Shown here: piece by piece, positions 9,712 through 18,104 of the stretch | Numbering within the stretch: the stretch's first letter is position 1 | Layout: the number at the start of each line of letters is the position of its first letter | DNA from: MPNP01 sp963668325 | GTDB taxonomy: Bacteria; Pseudomonadota; Alphaproteobacteria; Rhodobacterales; Rhodobacteraceae | NCBI GenBank assembly: GCA_963668325.1 | Contig: OY764222.1 | Location: 1,364,001-1,428,000 of the forward strand | Direction: 5' to 3' | DNA length: 64,000 nt | Program-made: the position numbers and the translations under genes | Notes under the pieces: model-generated | Database searches by the model: none | What the model was told of the DNA's origin: nothing | What the model saw: the letters and a program-made list of their open reading frames with translations, nothing else

Positions 9712-10381
9712 TCGTGCTGCCTACAGAGTAAAATGGAATATCATCGAAAATATTTGGAATATCATTCCTACTGAGTTCCTGGGCACCAAAATCTATTAAC
9801 TTTTTTGGCCAAGTAAGTTCACCATTTTGCACAACATTCTGCATGATATAGACGGATCGCCCGAGACGGATCCCCTCCCAGGCCTGATGTTGGGTTCCAC
9901 TCTTCTCTGCAGCTTCGACAACGATAGTTGCATCGCAAAGTAAAGCCATTGTCTTGTTTCGAAGTGGAAAATTTTTCCGGCTTGTTGGTATACCTTCCTT
10001 AAATTGAGATACTGCTAGATGATCACGTTTGATGATTTCTAGAAGTTTCTTGTTACTGATTGGATATGTTTGTGACAAGGGAGTGCCTAGGACTGCAATC
10101 GTTTTACCATCATTCTCGATAGCAGTTTCATGAGCAACTGTATCTATTCCTTCCGCAAGTCCACTCACGACTATAAACCCGTGTTTTACTAGTTCCCGGG
10201 TAATAGATTTTGCTCTCCTAATACCATCTGGGCTTGCTCTACGTGATCCAACAACGGCAACTCGTCGTCCCTCCTTAAGCAATGAGGAATCTCCCTCTAG
10301 GAAAAGTTGTTCTGGAGCATTTTTTTCTTCAAAATCTGTGAGAGGTCCTAATATTTCACAGGTTTTGTTGACCATTTCCAT
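9701..10381 (-). CDS. DprA/Smf-like Rossmann-fold protein
   Basis: A 226-residue protein matching the Rossmann core of DprA. Motifs are VAVVGSRRAS (about residues 41-50), SGLAEGIDTVAHE (about 74-86), a GTPLSQTYP loop and FPLRNKTMALLCDATIVV. It lacks the C-terminal winged-helix domain of full-length DprA. No competence genes are nearby and it is paired with a PRTase gene, so a role in natural transformation is unlikely. A nucleotide-sensing or nucleotide-processing role in a defence or stress module is the better guess. It is separated from the RES gene by 165 bases on the same strand. Confidence 0.8.
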   Translation of the reverse strand: MEMVNKTCEILGPLTDFEEKNAPEQLFLEGDSSLLKEGRRVAVVGSRRASPDGIRRAKSITRELVKHGFIVVSGLAEGIDTVAHETAIENDGKTIAVLGTPLSQTYPISNKKLLEIIKRDHLAVSQFKEGIPTSRKNFPLRNKTMALLCDATIVVEAAEKSGTQHQAWEGIRLGRSVYIMQNVVQNGELTWPKKLIDFGAQELSRNDIPNIFDDIPFYSVGSTSEF

Positions 10382-10546
10382 AATTAAATTGCTGATTCCT
10401 TAATGATAACAACGAGATGTTCATTCTAAACTGTATATTGGAGAAAATAAACACCCATCCTTTCTGTATACATTTTGGGGATTATTTTGTGAAAAATGTA
10501 ATTTCAGTATATATTATCAAAAGGTAGCCCGTGGTATCGAGTCTTT

Positions 10547-11047
10547 TCACCCAGTTGGTGGTAAACGAACTTCATCATCAACAACATTAATCTTTGTTTC
10601 TCGAGTTCCCCACTTCCAAAATACTAAATTGATATTGGCCATTCCTGAACCACTTGCAAAACTTGGCACCCTTAGCACATCGAAACCTTCATTTATAACT
10701 TTTTTAGCAAATTTGTGCTGTGGGGGTACGCTACCATCGTCCATATCCAGTATCCAATTGGAATTGGAAAGATCTTCCATTGTAAAACCCATCTGTTCCA
10801 ATGATTCTGGGTTACAAGCATCAAATACCAAGCATTCAACATTATAACTTATGAGAGTCAATGGTTGGAACGGTCTCCCCAATAAGCTTGCCTCAAATAT
10901 TGCCGTTAACATATCCATTGAGGTGTATAGTGCAGGCATACCTTTTGGGTTAAATCTGCCGCTATAAAGAGCAGCACCTTTGCCCGAAAGTGGTGACGAA
11001 GACCAGAGAGGGTTTATGGCCCGGTAAACCGTACCCTTGTAAGTCAT
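10547..11047 (-). CDS. RES-domain toxin
   Basis: The toxin half of a RES-Xre toxin-antitoxin pair; characterised RES toxins degrade NAD+ and stop growth. The 166-residue protein shows the family pattern: an early Arg in VYRAINP, YSGRFNPKGMPALYTS with the conserved Arg and Tyr, and a Glu in AIFEASL. Length is typical. It lies 16 bases downstream of its antitoxin in the same transcript. The frame is intact with no sign of decay. Confidence 0.9.
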   Translation of the reverse strand: MTYKGTVYRAINPLWSSSPLSGKGAALYSGRFNPKGMPALYTSMDMLTAIFEASLLGRPFQPLTLISYNVECLVFDACNPESLEQMGFTMEDLSNSNWILDMDDGSVPPQHKFAKKVINEGFDVLRVPSFASGSGMANINLVFWKWGTRETKINVVDDEVRLPPTG

Positions 11048-11063
11048 AAAGGGAGTTTCAAAT

Positions 11064-11414
11064 TTAGGCGTAGCCTCCAGCCATTACCCTGTCTAACCAG
11101 TTATGTACGAGATCAGCACGTCCTGCCCTTACAAGTTGGCATGGTGTCTGGTTGCCTAATCCCGTTAGAGGCTCAGAACGGAACCAGGCATAGGCTACCA
11201 AAGCCGATCCGATATGGGGCTCAACCCGATTTAGAATTTCAAGCATTTCACGAAGGCGCCTTTGTGTTTTCCTTGCCTTAATCCTTTCCTTGCGAGAAAA
11301 AGAATCTTTACCGAGCCCCAAAGTAGTGGCAATTTCACCCTTGGTTGTTCTTAGGGATTGTGCTGTCCGAACTGGTGAGAATAACCCATCATTACTAAAA
11401 TCTACTAATTGCAT
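11064..11414 (-). CDS. Xre/MbcA/ParS-type antitoxin (DUF2384)
   Basis: The antitoxin partner of the RES toxin, 116 residues. The N-terminal half has an HTH-like segment around TKGEIATTLGLGKDSFSR (about 25-42), and the C-terminal half is the DUF2384 toxin-binding domain, with WFRSEPLTGLGNQTPCQLV and ending in WLDRVMAGGYA. The antitoxin-first order matches RES/Xre operons. A strong promoter with an overlapping inverted repeat sits just upstream, suggesting autoregulation. Confidence 0.9.
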   Translation of the reverse strand: MQLVDFSNDGLFSPVRTAQSLRTTKGEIATTLGLGKDSFSRKERIKARKTQRRLREMLEILNRVEPHIGSALVAYAWFRSEPLTGLGNQTPCQLVRAGRADLVHNWLDRVMAGGYA

Positions 11415-11424
11415 ACAAACCTCA

Positions 11425-11465
11425 TATAATATAACATATTATAGCGTCAAAATTTATGATGTCAA
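11425..11465 (-). promoter_or_regulatory. promoter and operator of the Xre-RES operon
   Basis: On the minus strand a TTGACA box (11460-11465) is followed after 16 bases by TATAAT (11438-11443), close to the sigma-70 consensus. The -10 box is one arm of an inverted repeat, TATAATA/TATTATA at 11425-11431 and 11437-11443, which a repressor could use as operator. The antitoxin ATG is 11 bases below this repeat. Autorepression by the Xre protein is inferred, not shown. Confidence 0.7.
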
Positions 11466-11637
11466 GAAATTGCTTAATGGAAAGTGTTTTGTGGAAAATA
11501 TTAACGGAGGGAATTTTTATTAGAGCGAAGTAATTTCGAAAAGAGAAAAATGTTCAAAATCCACGTAAAAAATTAATAAATTGAGGTTATTTATAGAGCG
11601 TCAATCAGGATGATAGTCAAATAACGCGACAACTGCG

Positions 11638-12759
11638 TTGATAAAACTGGAATATTCAACGCCAAAAAGGAAATTTCCAAAATTGAATAAAACAATCCGA
11701 AATTCATACCAGGAGCTTGTAAAGAGTGGGAAATTAAATCCCGACCAAGCTCAAATTGATATTCTGGATGATTTGGAGGGTTTAGAGAAAAGGATACTCG
11801 AACCAGAATCTTCTTCAAATTTTATAGGTAGGTTATTCGGAAAGAAACAAACTGCCACCAAGGGATTGTATTTATGGGGAAGTGTAGGAAGGGGGAAATC
11901 CATGCTTATGGATTTGTTTTTCGACAACATCCCCATTGTATCTAAAAAGAGGCTTCATTTTCTAACCTTCATTCAGGATATTCACGATAAACTAAAGGAA
12001 ATACGACAAGATGAAGTCGAAGATGTCATTCCTCCCCTAAGTGAGATTATGGCTCAAGACACCAAGTTCCTTTGTCTGGATGAATTTCAAATAGATAATG
12101 TACCAGATGGGGTAATTGTCGGGAGATTGTTGGAAAATCTATTCTCCCAAGGAACAATTCTTTTTACTACTTCCAACAGACACCCCAAAGAACTTTATAA
12201 GGACGGTCTAAACCGTCATTTAATTGAACCGTATATTGAAGCATTAAATTCAAACTTAAGTGTCGTAGAATTTGGTGGACAACTAGACCATAGAAAAAAC
12301 AGACTAAAGGGGAAGCAATCCTATTTTTATCCAGCCAATGAATTAGCCAGCAAGGAACTGAATGAAATTTGGCAAGAATTGTCTGGTGGTCATTCCGAGC
12401 AACTGAGAATAGAGTTCAAGGGAAGAGAAATTTTCTTCCCACAATTTTCCAATGGGGTGCTCAAGGCTCATTTCTGGGATCTTTGTGGCCAGCCCTTGGG
12501 ACCACCTGATTTTTTGGCTATAGCCAACAATATAAGAGTATTGATTTTAGAGGATGTTCCCCTTTTGTCCCGATCAAATTACAATGAAGCCAAACGCTTT
12601 GTAATGTTGGTTGACACACTTTATGAAAACAAAATTAAGCTAGTTGTTTCAGCTGCTTCAAGCCCTGAGAATTTATACATAGAAGGAAGCGAATCCTTTG
12701 AATTTAACCGAGCAGTTTCAAGGTTAAATGAGATGCAAAGTATTAATTGGGGTTATTAG
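11638..12759 (+). CDS. zapE: AFG1/ZapE-family ATPase
   Basis: A cytoplasmic P-loop ATPase of the AFG1 family, related to the cell-division protein ZapE and mitochondrial Afg1/Lace1. It has 373 residues with Walker A GLYLWGSVGRGKSMLMD (about 76-92), Walker B TKFLCLDEFQIDNV and a sensor LFTTSNRHP. The start is weak: TTG at 11638 opens the longest frame, and no clear ribosome site precedes it; the conserved region begins around NSYQELVKSGKLNPDQAQ. It lies alone between the RES/Xre pair and the urease operon. Confidence 0.88.
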   Translation: MIKLEYSTPKRKFPKLNKTIRNSYQELVKSGKLNPDQAQIDILDDLEGLEKRILEPESSSNFIGRLFGKKQTATKGLYLWGSVGRGKSMLMDLFFDNIPIVSKKRLHFLTFIQDIHDKLKEIRQDEVEDVIPPLSEIMAQDTKFLCLDEFQIDNVPDGVIVGRLLENLFSQGTILFTTSNRHPKELYKDGLNRHLIEPYIEALNSNLSVVEFGGQLDHRKNRLKGKQSYFYPANELASKELNEIWQELSGGHSEQLRIEFKGREIFFPQFSNGVLKAHFWDLCGQPLGPPDFLAIANNIRVLILEDVPLLSRSNYNEAKRFVMLVDTLYENKIKLVVSAASSPENLYIEGSESFEFNRAVSRLNEMQSINWGY

Positions 12760-13141
12760 GCAATGCACTCATCTAAACACCTAAAGTGATGGTGAACTTG
12801 AATCCAAGTGGTGCTTTGGACCGAAAAAAACCAGCATTTTTAGTAAAAACTGTTGAAAATCAAAAACGATACTATTTGTAATATATGTCCATTTCCTTAG
12901 TGTAATTCAGCGAACAAACAAATTATCATTATTCTTGAACCATTTTGCATTCAAGAATACCCACCAAAGGATGCTTTAGCGTATTCCTCTGGCAATCCTG
13001 AAATTTAGTACTTACCGCTTTGTTTGATAATCTGGAATTATTCCTCTGGGTTAGGAATGGATAAAAGATAAAACAAATAGAAATCATGTGAATAATGAAC
13101 AATAAGCGTTTTTGGTACCATTACCATCACAGGAGTTCAGA
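12760..13141. other. intergenic leader of the urease operon
   Basis: About 380 bases between zapE and ureD with no supported gene. It is AT-rich and must hold the urease promoter, but I could not single out convincing -35 and -10 boxes or a terminator for zapE. An AGGAG ribosome site for ureD lies at 13131-13135. Confidence 0.5.
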
Positions 13142-13999
13142 TTGAGTACCTGTACAGTTAATACCAAATACAATTTGCCAAGCACCTTCAATATCGAATC
13201 AATCCTGGAACGGGCTAGGGGTGAAGTAGTAATTGAAACAAAATTGAGAGATGGTCAATCCTCATTACGAAGGCTGCGTCAGTCGGGATCACTTAAATGC
13301 CTTTTCCCCAGAGGTAACGGTAGTTCATTGGAAGCTGTCCTGCTTAATTGTGCTGGAGGGGTCACGGGTGGTGATAATTTTTCACTCTCGGTATGCACAG
13401 AGTCTAGGACAACATTGACACTGACCACACAAGCTGCCGAACGTATTTATCGTGCTTTGCCTGGAGAGGTGGGAGTAATACAAACCTACCTTGAAGTAGA
13501 AGATGGAGCCAGAATTAATTGGCTACCGCAGGAGACAATTCTTTATGATGGATGTTCACTAAATCGGTCCTTGACCATTAATTTACAGGAAGGTGCCAAA
13601 TTGTTGATGGCAGAACCCCTAGTATTTGGGCGATTAGAAATGGGAGAGGTATTAAATTGCGCCTCAATCCAAGACAATATCGAAATCAGGCGAGATAACA
13701 GACCAATTTACCTGGATCGAATAAATTTGTTTGCTGACGTGCAAACAAAACTAAATCGTTTGGGTCTTGCCGATGGAGCAAACGCAATGGTTTCACTTGT
13801 CTATATAGAGCAAGATGCGCAGAAACAACTAAATATCCTAAAACAAATGTTACCACGCCATGCAGGTGTCAGTCTAATCTATGAAGATGTACTTGTCCTT
13901 CGTCTTCTTGCAAATGACAGCAATGAAATGCGTTCTAATCTTTTTCCGATACTAAGACAACTTAACAATGGGTTTATCCCAAAATGCTGGATGATCTGA
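13142..13999 (+). CDS. ureD: urease accessory protein UreD
   Basis: A scaffold for delivery of nickel to apo-urease in the UreDFG complex. I choose the TTG at 13142 because AGGAG lies six bases before it; a longer frame opens with TTG at 13112 but has no ribosome site. This gives 285 residues. UreD signatures are NCAGGVTGGDNF, TTQAAERIYRA and WLPQETILYDG. It is the first gene of the operon and is followed by ureA after one base. Confidence 0.93.
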   Translation: MSTCTVNTKYNLPSTFNIESILERARGEVVIETKLRDGQSSLRRLRQSGSLKCLFPRGNGSSLEAVLLNCAGGVTGGDNFSLSVCTESRTTLTLTTQAAERIYRALPGEVGVIQTYLEVEDGARINWLPQETILYDGCSLNRSLTINLQEGAKLLMAEPLVFGRLEMGEVLNCASIQDNIEIRRDNRPIYLDRINLFADVQTKLNRLGLADGANAMVSLVYIEQDAQKQLNILKQMLPRHAGVSLIYEDVLVLRLLANDSNEMRSNLFPILRQLNNGFIPKCWMI

Positions 14000-14000
14000 T

Positions 14001-14303
14001 ATGAAACTAACACCACGTGAAAAAGAGAAGCTCCTAATTGCCATGGCGGCTGAAGTTGCTCGCAAAAGGCTTAAACGCGGTGTAAAACTAAATCACCCCG
14101 AGGTTATTGCCCTTATCACCGATGCAGTGGTTGAGGGCGCTCGTGACGGACATACTGTTGCTGACCTGATGGAGGCCGGTGCAAATGTTGTAACAAGGGA
14201 CCAGTGCATGAGTGGCATCCCCGATATTATCCATGATGTACAGGTAGAAGCGACGTTTCCCGATGGGACAAAACTTGTAACCGTTCATAATCCCATTCGC
14301 TAA
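14001..14303 (+). CDS. ureA: urease gamma subunit
   Basis: The small structural subunit of urease, which hydrolyses urea to ammonia and carbamate. It has the standard length of 100 residues and starts MKLTPREKEKLLIAMAAEVA; VVEGARDGHTVADLM and a C-terminal EATFPDGTKLVTVHNPI are typical. It lies immediately after ureD. Confidence 0.97.
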   Translation: MKLTPREKEKLLIAMAAEVARKRLKRGVKLNHPEVIALITDAVVEGARDGHTVADLMEAGANVVTRDQCMSGIPDIIHDVQVEATFPDGTKLVTVHNPIR

Positions 14304-14370
14304 AGTGTATATTGTCAATTGTGAAGCAAACCCAACTGTTAGATTCAGCCAGATCCAAGAAGGAGAATAC

Positions 14371-14676
14371 ATGATACCTGGTGAAATATTTGTAAATACT
14401 GATCAAATCACTCTTAATGAAGGTAAAAAAGTCATTAGGTTGATGGTGGCAAATACGGGTGATCGACCAGTCCAGGTGGGTTCACATTATCATTTCGGTG
14501 AGGTGAACTCGGCATTGGAATTTGATCGTAAATTAGCACGGGGTATGAGGCTTGATATCACTGCCGGAACAGCAGTACGTTTTGAACCTGGTCAACGACG
14601 GGAAGTACAACTCGTACCCCTTGGAGGAAAGCGGAGAGTGTTTGGGTTTAATCAAAAGATCATGGGAGACCTCTGA
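14371..14676 (+). CDS. ureB: urease beta subunit
   Basis: A structural subunit of urease. The frame is open from a GTG at 14305, but the family starts with MIPGEIF and an AAGAAGGAG ribosome site ends about five bases before the ATG at 14371, so I start there (101 residues). The VGSHYHFGEVN motif and RFEPGQRREVQLV are present. The stop overlaps the ureC start as TGATG. The 67 bases between ureA and this start are unused spacer. Confidence 0.95.
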   Translation: MIPGEIFVNTDQITLNEGKKVIRLMVANTGDRPVQVGSHYHFGEVNSALEFDRKLARGMRLDITAGTAVRFEPGQRREVQLVPLGGKRRVFGFNQKIMGDL

Positions 14677-16385
14677 TGCCAATAAGCATCTCACGCAATG
14701 ACTATGTTGCCATGTTTGGCCCTACAACGGGCGATAAGGTTAGGCTTGCTGATACAGACTTAATAATTGAAGTCGAGAGAGATCAGACAGTTTATGGTGA
14801 AGAAGTCAAATTCGGTGGTGGCAAGGTCATTCGTGATGGAATGGGTCAATCACAGTTTACGCGTGCAGAAGGTGCCATGGATACGGTCATAACAAATGCA
14901 TTGATCGTCGACTATTCAGGTATTTACAAGGCAGATATCGGGTTGAGGGATGGCCGGATAGCCAAAATCGGTAAGGCGGGTAATCCCGATACACAGCCAG
15001 GAGTAGACATTATTATTGGACCTGGTACCGAAGCAATAGCCGGAGAGGGTAAGATATTGACAGCAGGTGGCTTTGACAGCCATATCCATTTTATTTGTCC
15101 TCAGCAGATCGAGGATGGCCTGCACTCAGGATTAACAACCATGCTTGGTGGTGGAACAGGACCAGCTCAAGGGACTCTTGCAACCACCTGTACACCAGGG
15201 TCATGGCATATCGGGAGAATGCTTCAGGCTGCGGATGCCTTTCCCATGAATCTTGCTTTTTCCGGCAAAGGAAATGCCTCATTACCTGCGGCCCTGGAAG
15301 AACAGGTTAAAGGGGGTGCTTGTGCATTAAAATTACATGAGGATTGGGGCACAACCCCAGGAGCTATTGATTGTTGCTTAAACGTTGCCGATGAGATGGA
15401 TGTTCAAGTGATGATTCATACCGATACACTGAATGAAAGCGGATTCGTAGAAAATACAGTAAAGGCAATGAAAGGCCGAACAATCCATGCTTTTCATACT
15501 GAAGGTGCAGGTGGTGGGCATGCTCCTGACATAATAAAGATTTGTGGTGAAGATCACGTGTTGCCTTCATCGACAAATCCAACCAGACCCTTCACAGTCA
15601 ATACGGTGGAAGAGCACCTGGATATGCTCTTGGTTTGCCATCACCTTGATAAATCCATACCTGAAGACGTTGCCTTCGCGGAAAGTCGTATTAGAACCGA
15701 GACAATAGCAGCAGAGGACATACTTCATGATATAGGTGCATTTTCAATTATCGCTTCCGATAGTCAAGCTATGGGACGGGTTGGTGAGGTAATTATACGT
15801 ACATGGCAAACAGCTGACAAGATGAAGAAACAAAGAGGACTTTTACCAGAAGAAAAAGGAGATAACGATAACTTTCGTGTTCGTCGCTATATCGCGAAAT
15901 ATACAATTAATCCAGCTATCGCCCATGGAATTGCTCATGAAATTGGGTCAATTGCCGAGGGGAAGCGAGCTGACCTCGTTCTTTGGGATCCTGCGTTCTT
16001 CGGTGTTAAACCCGATTTAGTCCTTATCGGCGGAACGATTACCATGGCACAGATGGGTGATCCCAACGCTTCAATCCCGACACCTCAACCGGTTTATTCA
16101 CGCCCAATGTTTGGTGCCTTTGGCAAAAGCGTCGAAGCCTCGGCTGTAACATTTGTGAGTGCTGCGTCTCATGACATCGGGATCGGTAACCAACTCGGAT
16201 TGGCTAAGTGTACTGTTCCCGTTAAAAACACCCGTGACATTGGCAAGAAAGATTTGCCCCTGAACAATACCACACCAGAGATGGAGGTTGACCCAGAGAC
16301 CTATGAAGTGAGGGCAAATGGTGAACTTTTAACTTGCCAACCTGCTGAAGTTCTACCTTTAGCACAAAGATATTTCATGTTTTGA
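14676..16385 (+). CDS. ureC: urease alpha (catalytic) subunit
   Basis: The nickel-containing catalytic subunit, 569 residues, full length. Visible metal and active-site residues are the His pair in GGFDSHIHF, the carbamylated Lys and His in CALKLHEDWG, the His in VMIHTDTLNE, the flap His in VCHHLDKSIPED and the Asp in IIASDSQAMGR. All appear intact, so the enzyme should be active. The operon has no urea ABC transporter (urt) within the window; urea would enter by another importer or by diffusion. Confidence 0.98.
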   Translation: MPISISRNDYVAMFGPTTGDKVRLADTDLIIEVERDQTVYGEEVKFGGGKVIRDGMGQSQFTRAEGAMDTVITNALIVDYSGIYKADIGLRDGRIAKIGKAGNPDTQPGVDIIIGPGTEAIAGEGKILTAGGFDSHIHFICPQQIEDGLHSGLTTMLGGGTGPAQGTLATTCTPGSWHIGRMLQAADAFPMNLAFSGKGNASLPAALEEQVKGGACALKLHEDWGTTPGAIDCCLNVADEMDVQVMIHTDTLNESGFVENTVKAMKGRTIHAFHTEGAGGGHAPDIIKICGEDHVLPSSTNPTRPFTVNTVEEHLDMLLVCHHLDKSIPEDVAFAESRIRTETIAAEDILHDIGAFSIIASDSQAMGRVGEVIIRTWQTADKMKKQRGLLPEEKGDNDNFRVRRYIAKYTINPAIAHGIAHEIGSIAEGKRADLVLWDPAFFGVKPDLVLIGGTITMAQMGDPNASIPTPQPVYSRPMFGAFGKSVEASAVTFVSAASHDIGIGNQLGLAKCTVPVKNTRDIGKKDLPLNNTTPEMEVDPETYEVRANGELLTCQPAEVLPLAQRYFMF

Positions 16386-16394
16386 GGAAAACAA

Positions 16395-16826
16395 ATGACT
16401 CTTCCTGTCAGCCGGAACATAAAGCACACCCATAGTACCGATGATATTGTCGTCATGGATTACGAAGAGAGGTTTCTTCGCCGTAAAGTCTTGACCTCTG
16501 TAAGGGGATTAAGATTTCTGGTAGATTTAGCTAAAACAACTTCGCTGGACCGGCATGATGCGTTTGTTCTGGAAGATGGTCGATTGGTCGGTGTAGTACC
16601 AGCTAAAGAAGATTTATTAGAAGTAAAGGGAGAATTGGTTCGTTTCGCATGGCATATTGGAAACCGACATACTCCCTGTCAGATTGAATCCGATCGATTA
16701 TTGATCCAAAACAACCATGTAATCAAGGCCATGCTAGAAAAGCTTGGCGCAATTATCACGTGTGTAAATGAACCTTTTACTCCCGAAGGGGGTGCCTACG
16801 GAAATTCCCGGACCCATGCTCACTAA
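16395..16826 (+). CDS. ureE: urease nickel chaperone UreE
   Basis: A nickel-binding metallochaperone that hands nickel to the UreG complex. The 143-residue protein has the peptide-binding N-terminal domain and a metal-binding core AWHIGNRHTPCQIE containing the conserved His. The C-terminus is short and ends in THAH, a mini His tail rather than the long His-rich tail of some homologues. A GAGG ribosome site precedes the ATG, and the 3' end overlaps ureF. Confidence 0.93.
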   Translation: MTLPVSRNIKHTHSTDDIVVMDYEERFLRRKVLTSVRGLRFLVDLAKTTSLDRHDAFVLEDGRLVGVVPAKEDLLEVKGELVRFAWHIGNRHTPCQIESDRLLIQNNHVIKAMLEKLGAIITCVNEPFTPEGGAYGNSRTHAH

Positions 16827-17460
16827 TTCCCAGTTTCTTACCTTGACACAATGGCTTTCTCCTGCCTTTCCAGTAGGATCTTATGCCTACAGCCATGGTG
16901 TGGAAAGTGCAGTGGAGCATGGTTGGATTAAAGATGGAACTGACTTGGAAAGTTGGTTAGAAGATGTATTGCTATTTGGTACCGGCAGAACTGATTCTCT
17001 TCTTTTGGCAGCCGCATATTATGCAAAATCAAGAACAGAGCTCCTCCAAATCAATCAAACAGCTAAGGCCTTTGCAATATCAGCTGAAAGGAAATTAGAG
17101 TCAGAATCACAAGGCCGCTCATTTGTTAAGGCTTTTTCGGTCTGGGGAAAATTACCAGATGAGTTAACTTATCCTGTTGCTATTGGAGCTGCTGCTGAGC
17201 AGGAAAGGATACCTCTTAAAGCCACACAACAACTTTACCTCCAGGCATTTATGTCCAATCTTGTTGCCGCTGGTCAGCGATTACTTGCTGTGGGGCAATT
17301 GGAAGGTCAAGAAATATTACGACGACTAACACAGAAATGCCCAAATATTGCCGATGAAACCTACGATGGAGATCTGTCAAAACTTGCTTCGGTAGCCTTT
17401 TTGACGGATATAGCATCAATGCAGCATGAATCTCAGAATACAAGGATATTTCGAACATGA
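16816..17460 (+). CDS. ureF: urease accessory protein UreF
   Basis: An all-helical protein that gates UreG in urease maturation. The frame opens at an ATG at 16768, deep inside ureE. The ATG at 16816 gives MLTNSQFLTLTQWLSP, the family's usual beginning, and an 11-base overlap with ureE, so it is preferred (214 residues). PAFPVGSYAYSHG and the C-terminal SVAFLTDIASMQHE are family signatures. The stop overlaps the ureG start by 4 bases. Confidence 0.93.
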   Translation: MLTNSQFLTLTQWLSPAFPVGSYAYSHGVESAVEHGWIKDGTDLESWLEDVLLFGTGRTDSLLLAAAYYAKSRTELLQINQTAKAFAISAERKLESESQGRSFVKAFSVWGKLPDELTYPVAIGAAAEQERIPLKATQQLYLQAFMSNLVAAGQRLLAVGQLEGQEILRRLTQKCPNIADETYDGDLSKLASVAFLTDIASMQHESQNTRIFRT

Positions 17461-18071
17461 AAAGTCCAAATGGACCACTACGTATCGGGATTGGAGGGCC
17501 AGTGGGTGCTGGTAAAACTACCCTTACAGCAGTTTTGTGCAAAGCGTTTAGCAACGATATATCTATGGCTGTTGTAACCAATGACATCTACACAAAAGAG
17601 GACGCAGAAGCTCTGATGCGACTACAAGTTTTGTCGTCAAATCGTATAAAGGGTGTTGAGACTGGAGGATGTCCCCATACAGCTATTCGTGAGGATGCTT
17701 CAATTAATATTGCTGCAATTGAGGAACTTTGTAAAATTCATCCCGATCTTGAATTAGTTTTGATCGAATCCGGTGGCGATAACCTGTCGGCTACATTTTC
17801 GCCCGAACTAGCAGATATGACAATATATGTTATTGATGTAGCAGCTGGGGAAGAAATTCCTCGCAAGGGTGGTCCGGCAATAACCCGTTCTGATATTCTG
17901 GTCATCAACAAGACTGACCTGGCTCCACATGTTGGTGTTGATCTAAATGTAATGAAAAGGGATACAGAGATAGTACGCGCTGGGAGACCCTATGTGTTTG
18001 GCCAACTGAAGTTCGGTAGAGGTGTGAAACAAATCTTGCAATACATTGAGAGCATCGGAGATATTGGCTAG
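17457..18071 (+). CDS. ureG: urease accessory GTPase UreG
   Basis: A SIMIBI-class GTPase driving nickel insertion into urease. Its 204 residues include the P-loop GIGGPVGAGKTTLT, the nickel site in TGGCPHTAI (Cys-Pro-His), ESGGDNLSATFSPEL, and the guanine-specificity motif INKTDLAP. It ends the ureDABCEFG operon and is followed by an ankyrin-repeat gene 33 bases later on the same strand. Confidence 0.97.
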   Translation: MKSPNGPLRIGIGGPVGAGKTTLTAVLCKAFSNDISMAVVTNDIYTKEDAEALMRLQVLSSNRIKGVETGGCPHTAIREDASINIAAIEELCKIHPDLELVLIESGGDNLSATFSPELADMTIYVIDVAAGEEIPRKGGPAITRSDILVINKTDLAPHVGVDLNVMKRDTEIVRAGRPYVFGQLKFGRGVKQILQYIESIGDIG

Positions 18072-18104
18072 GTCGTATTTTAGTTTAAGGATAGTTTTAA
18101 AGTC

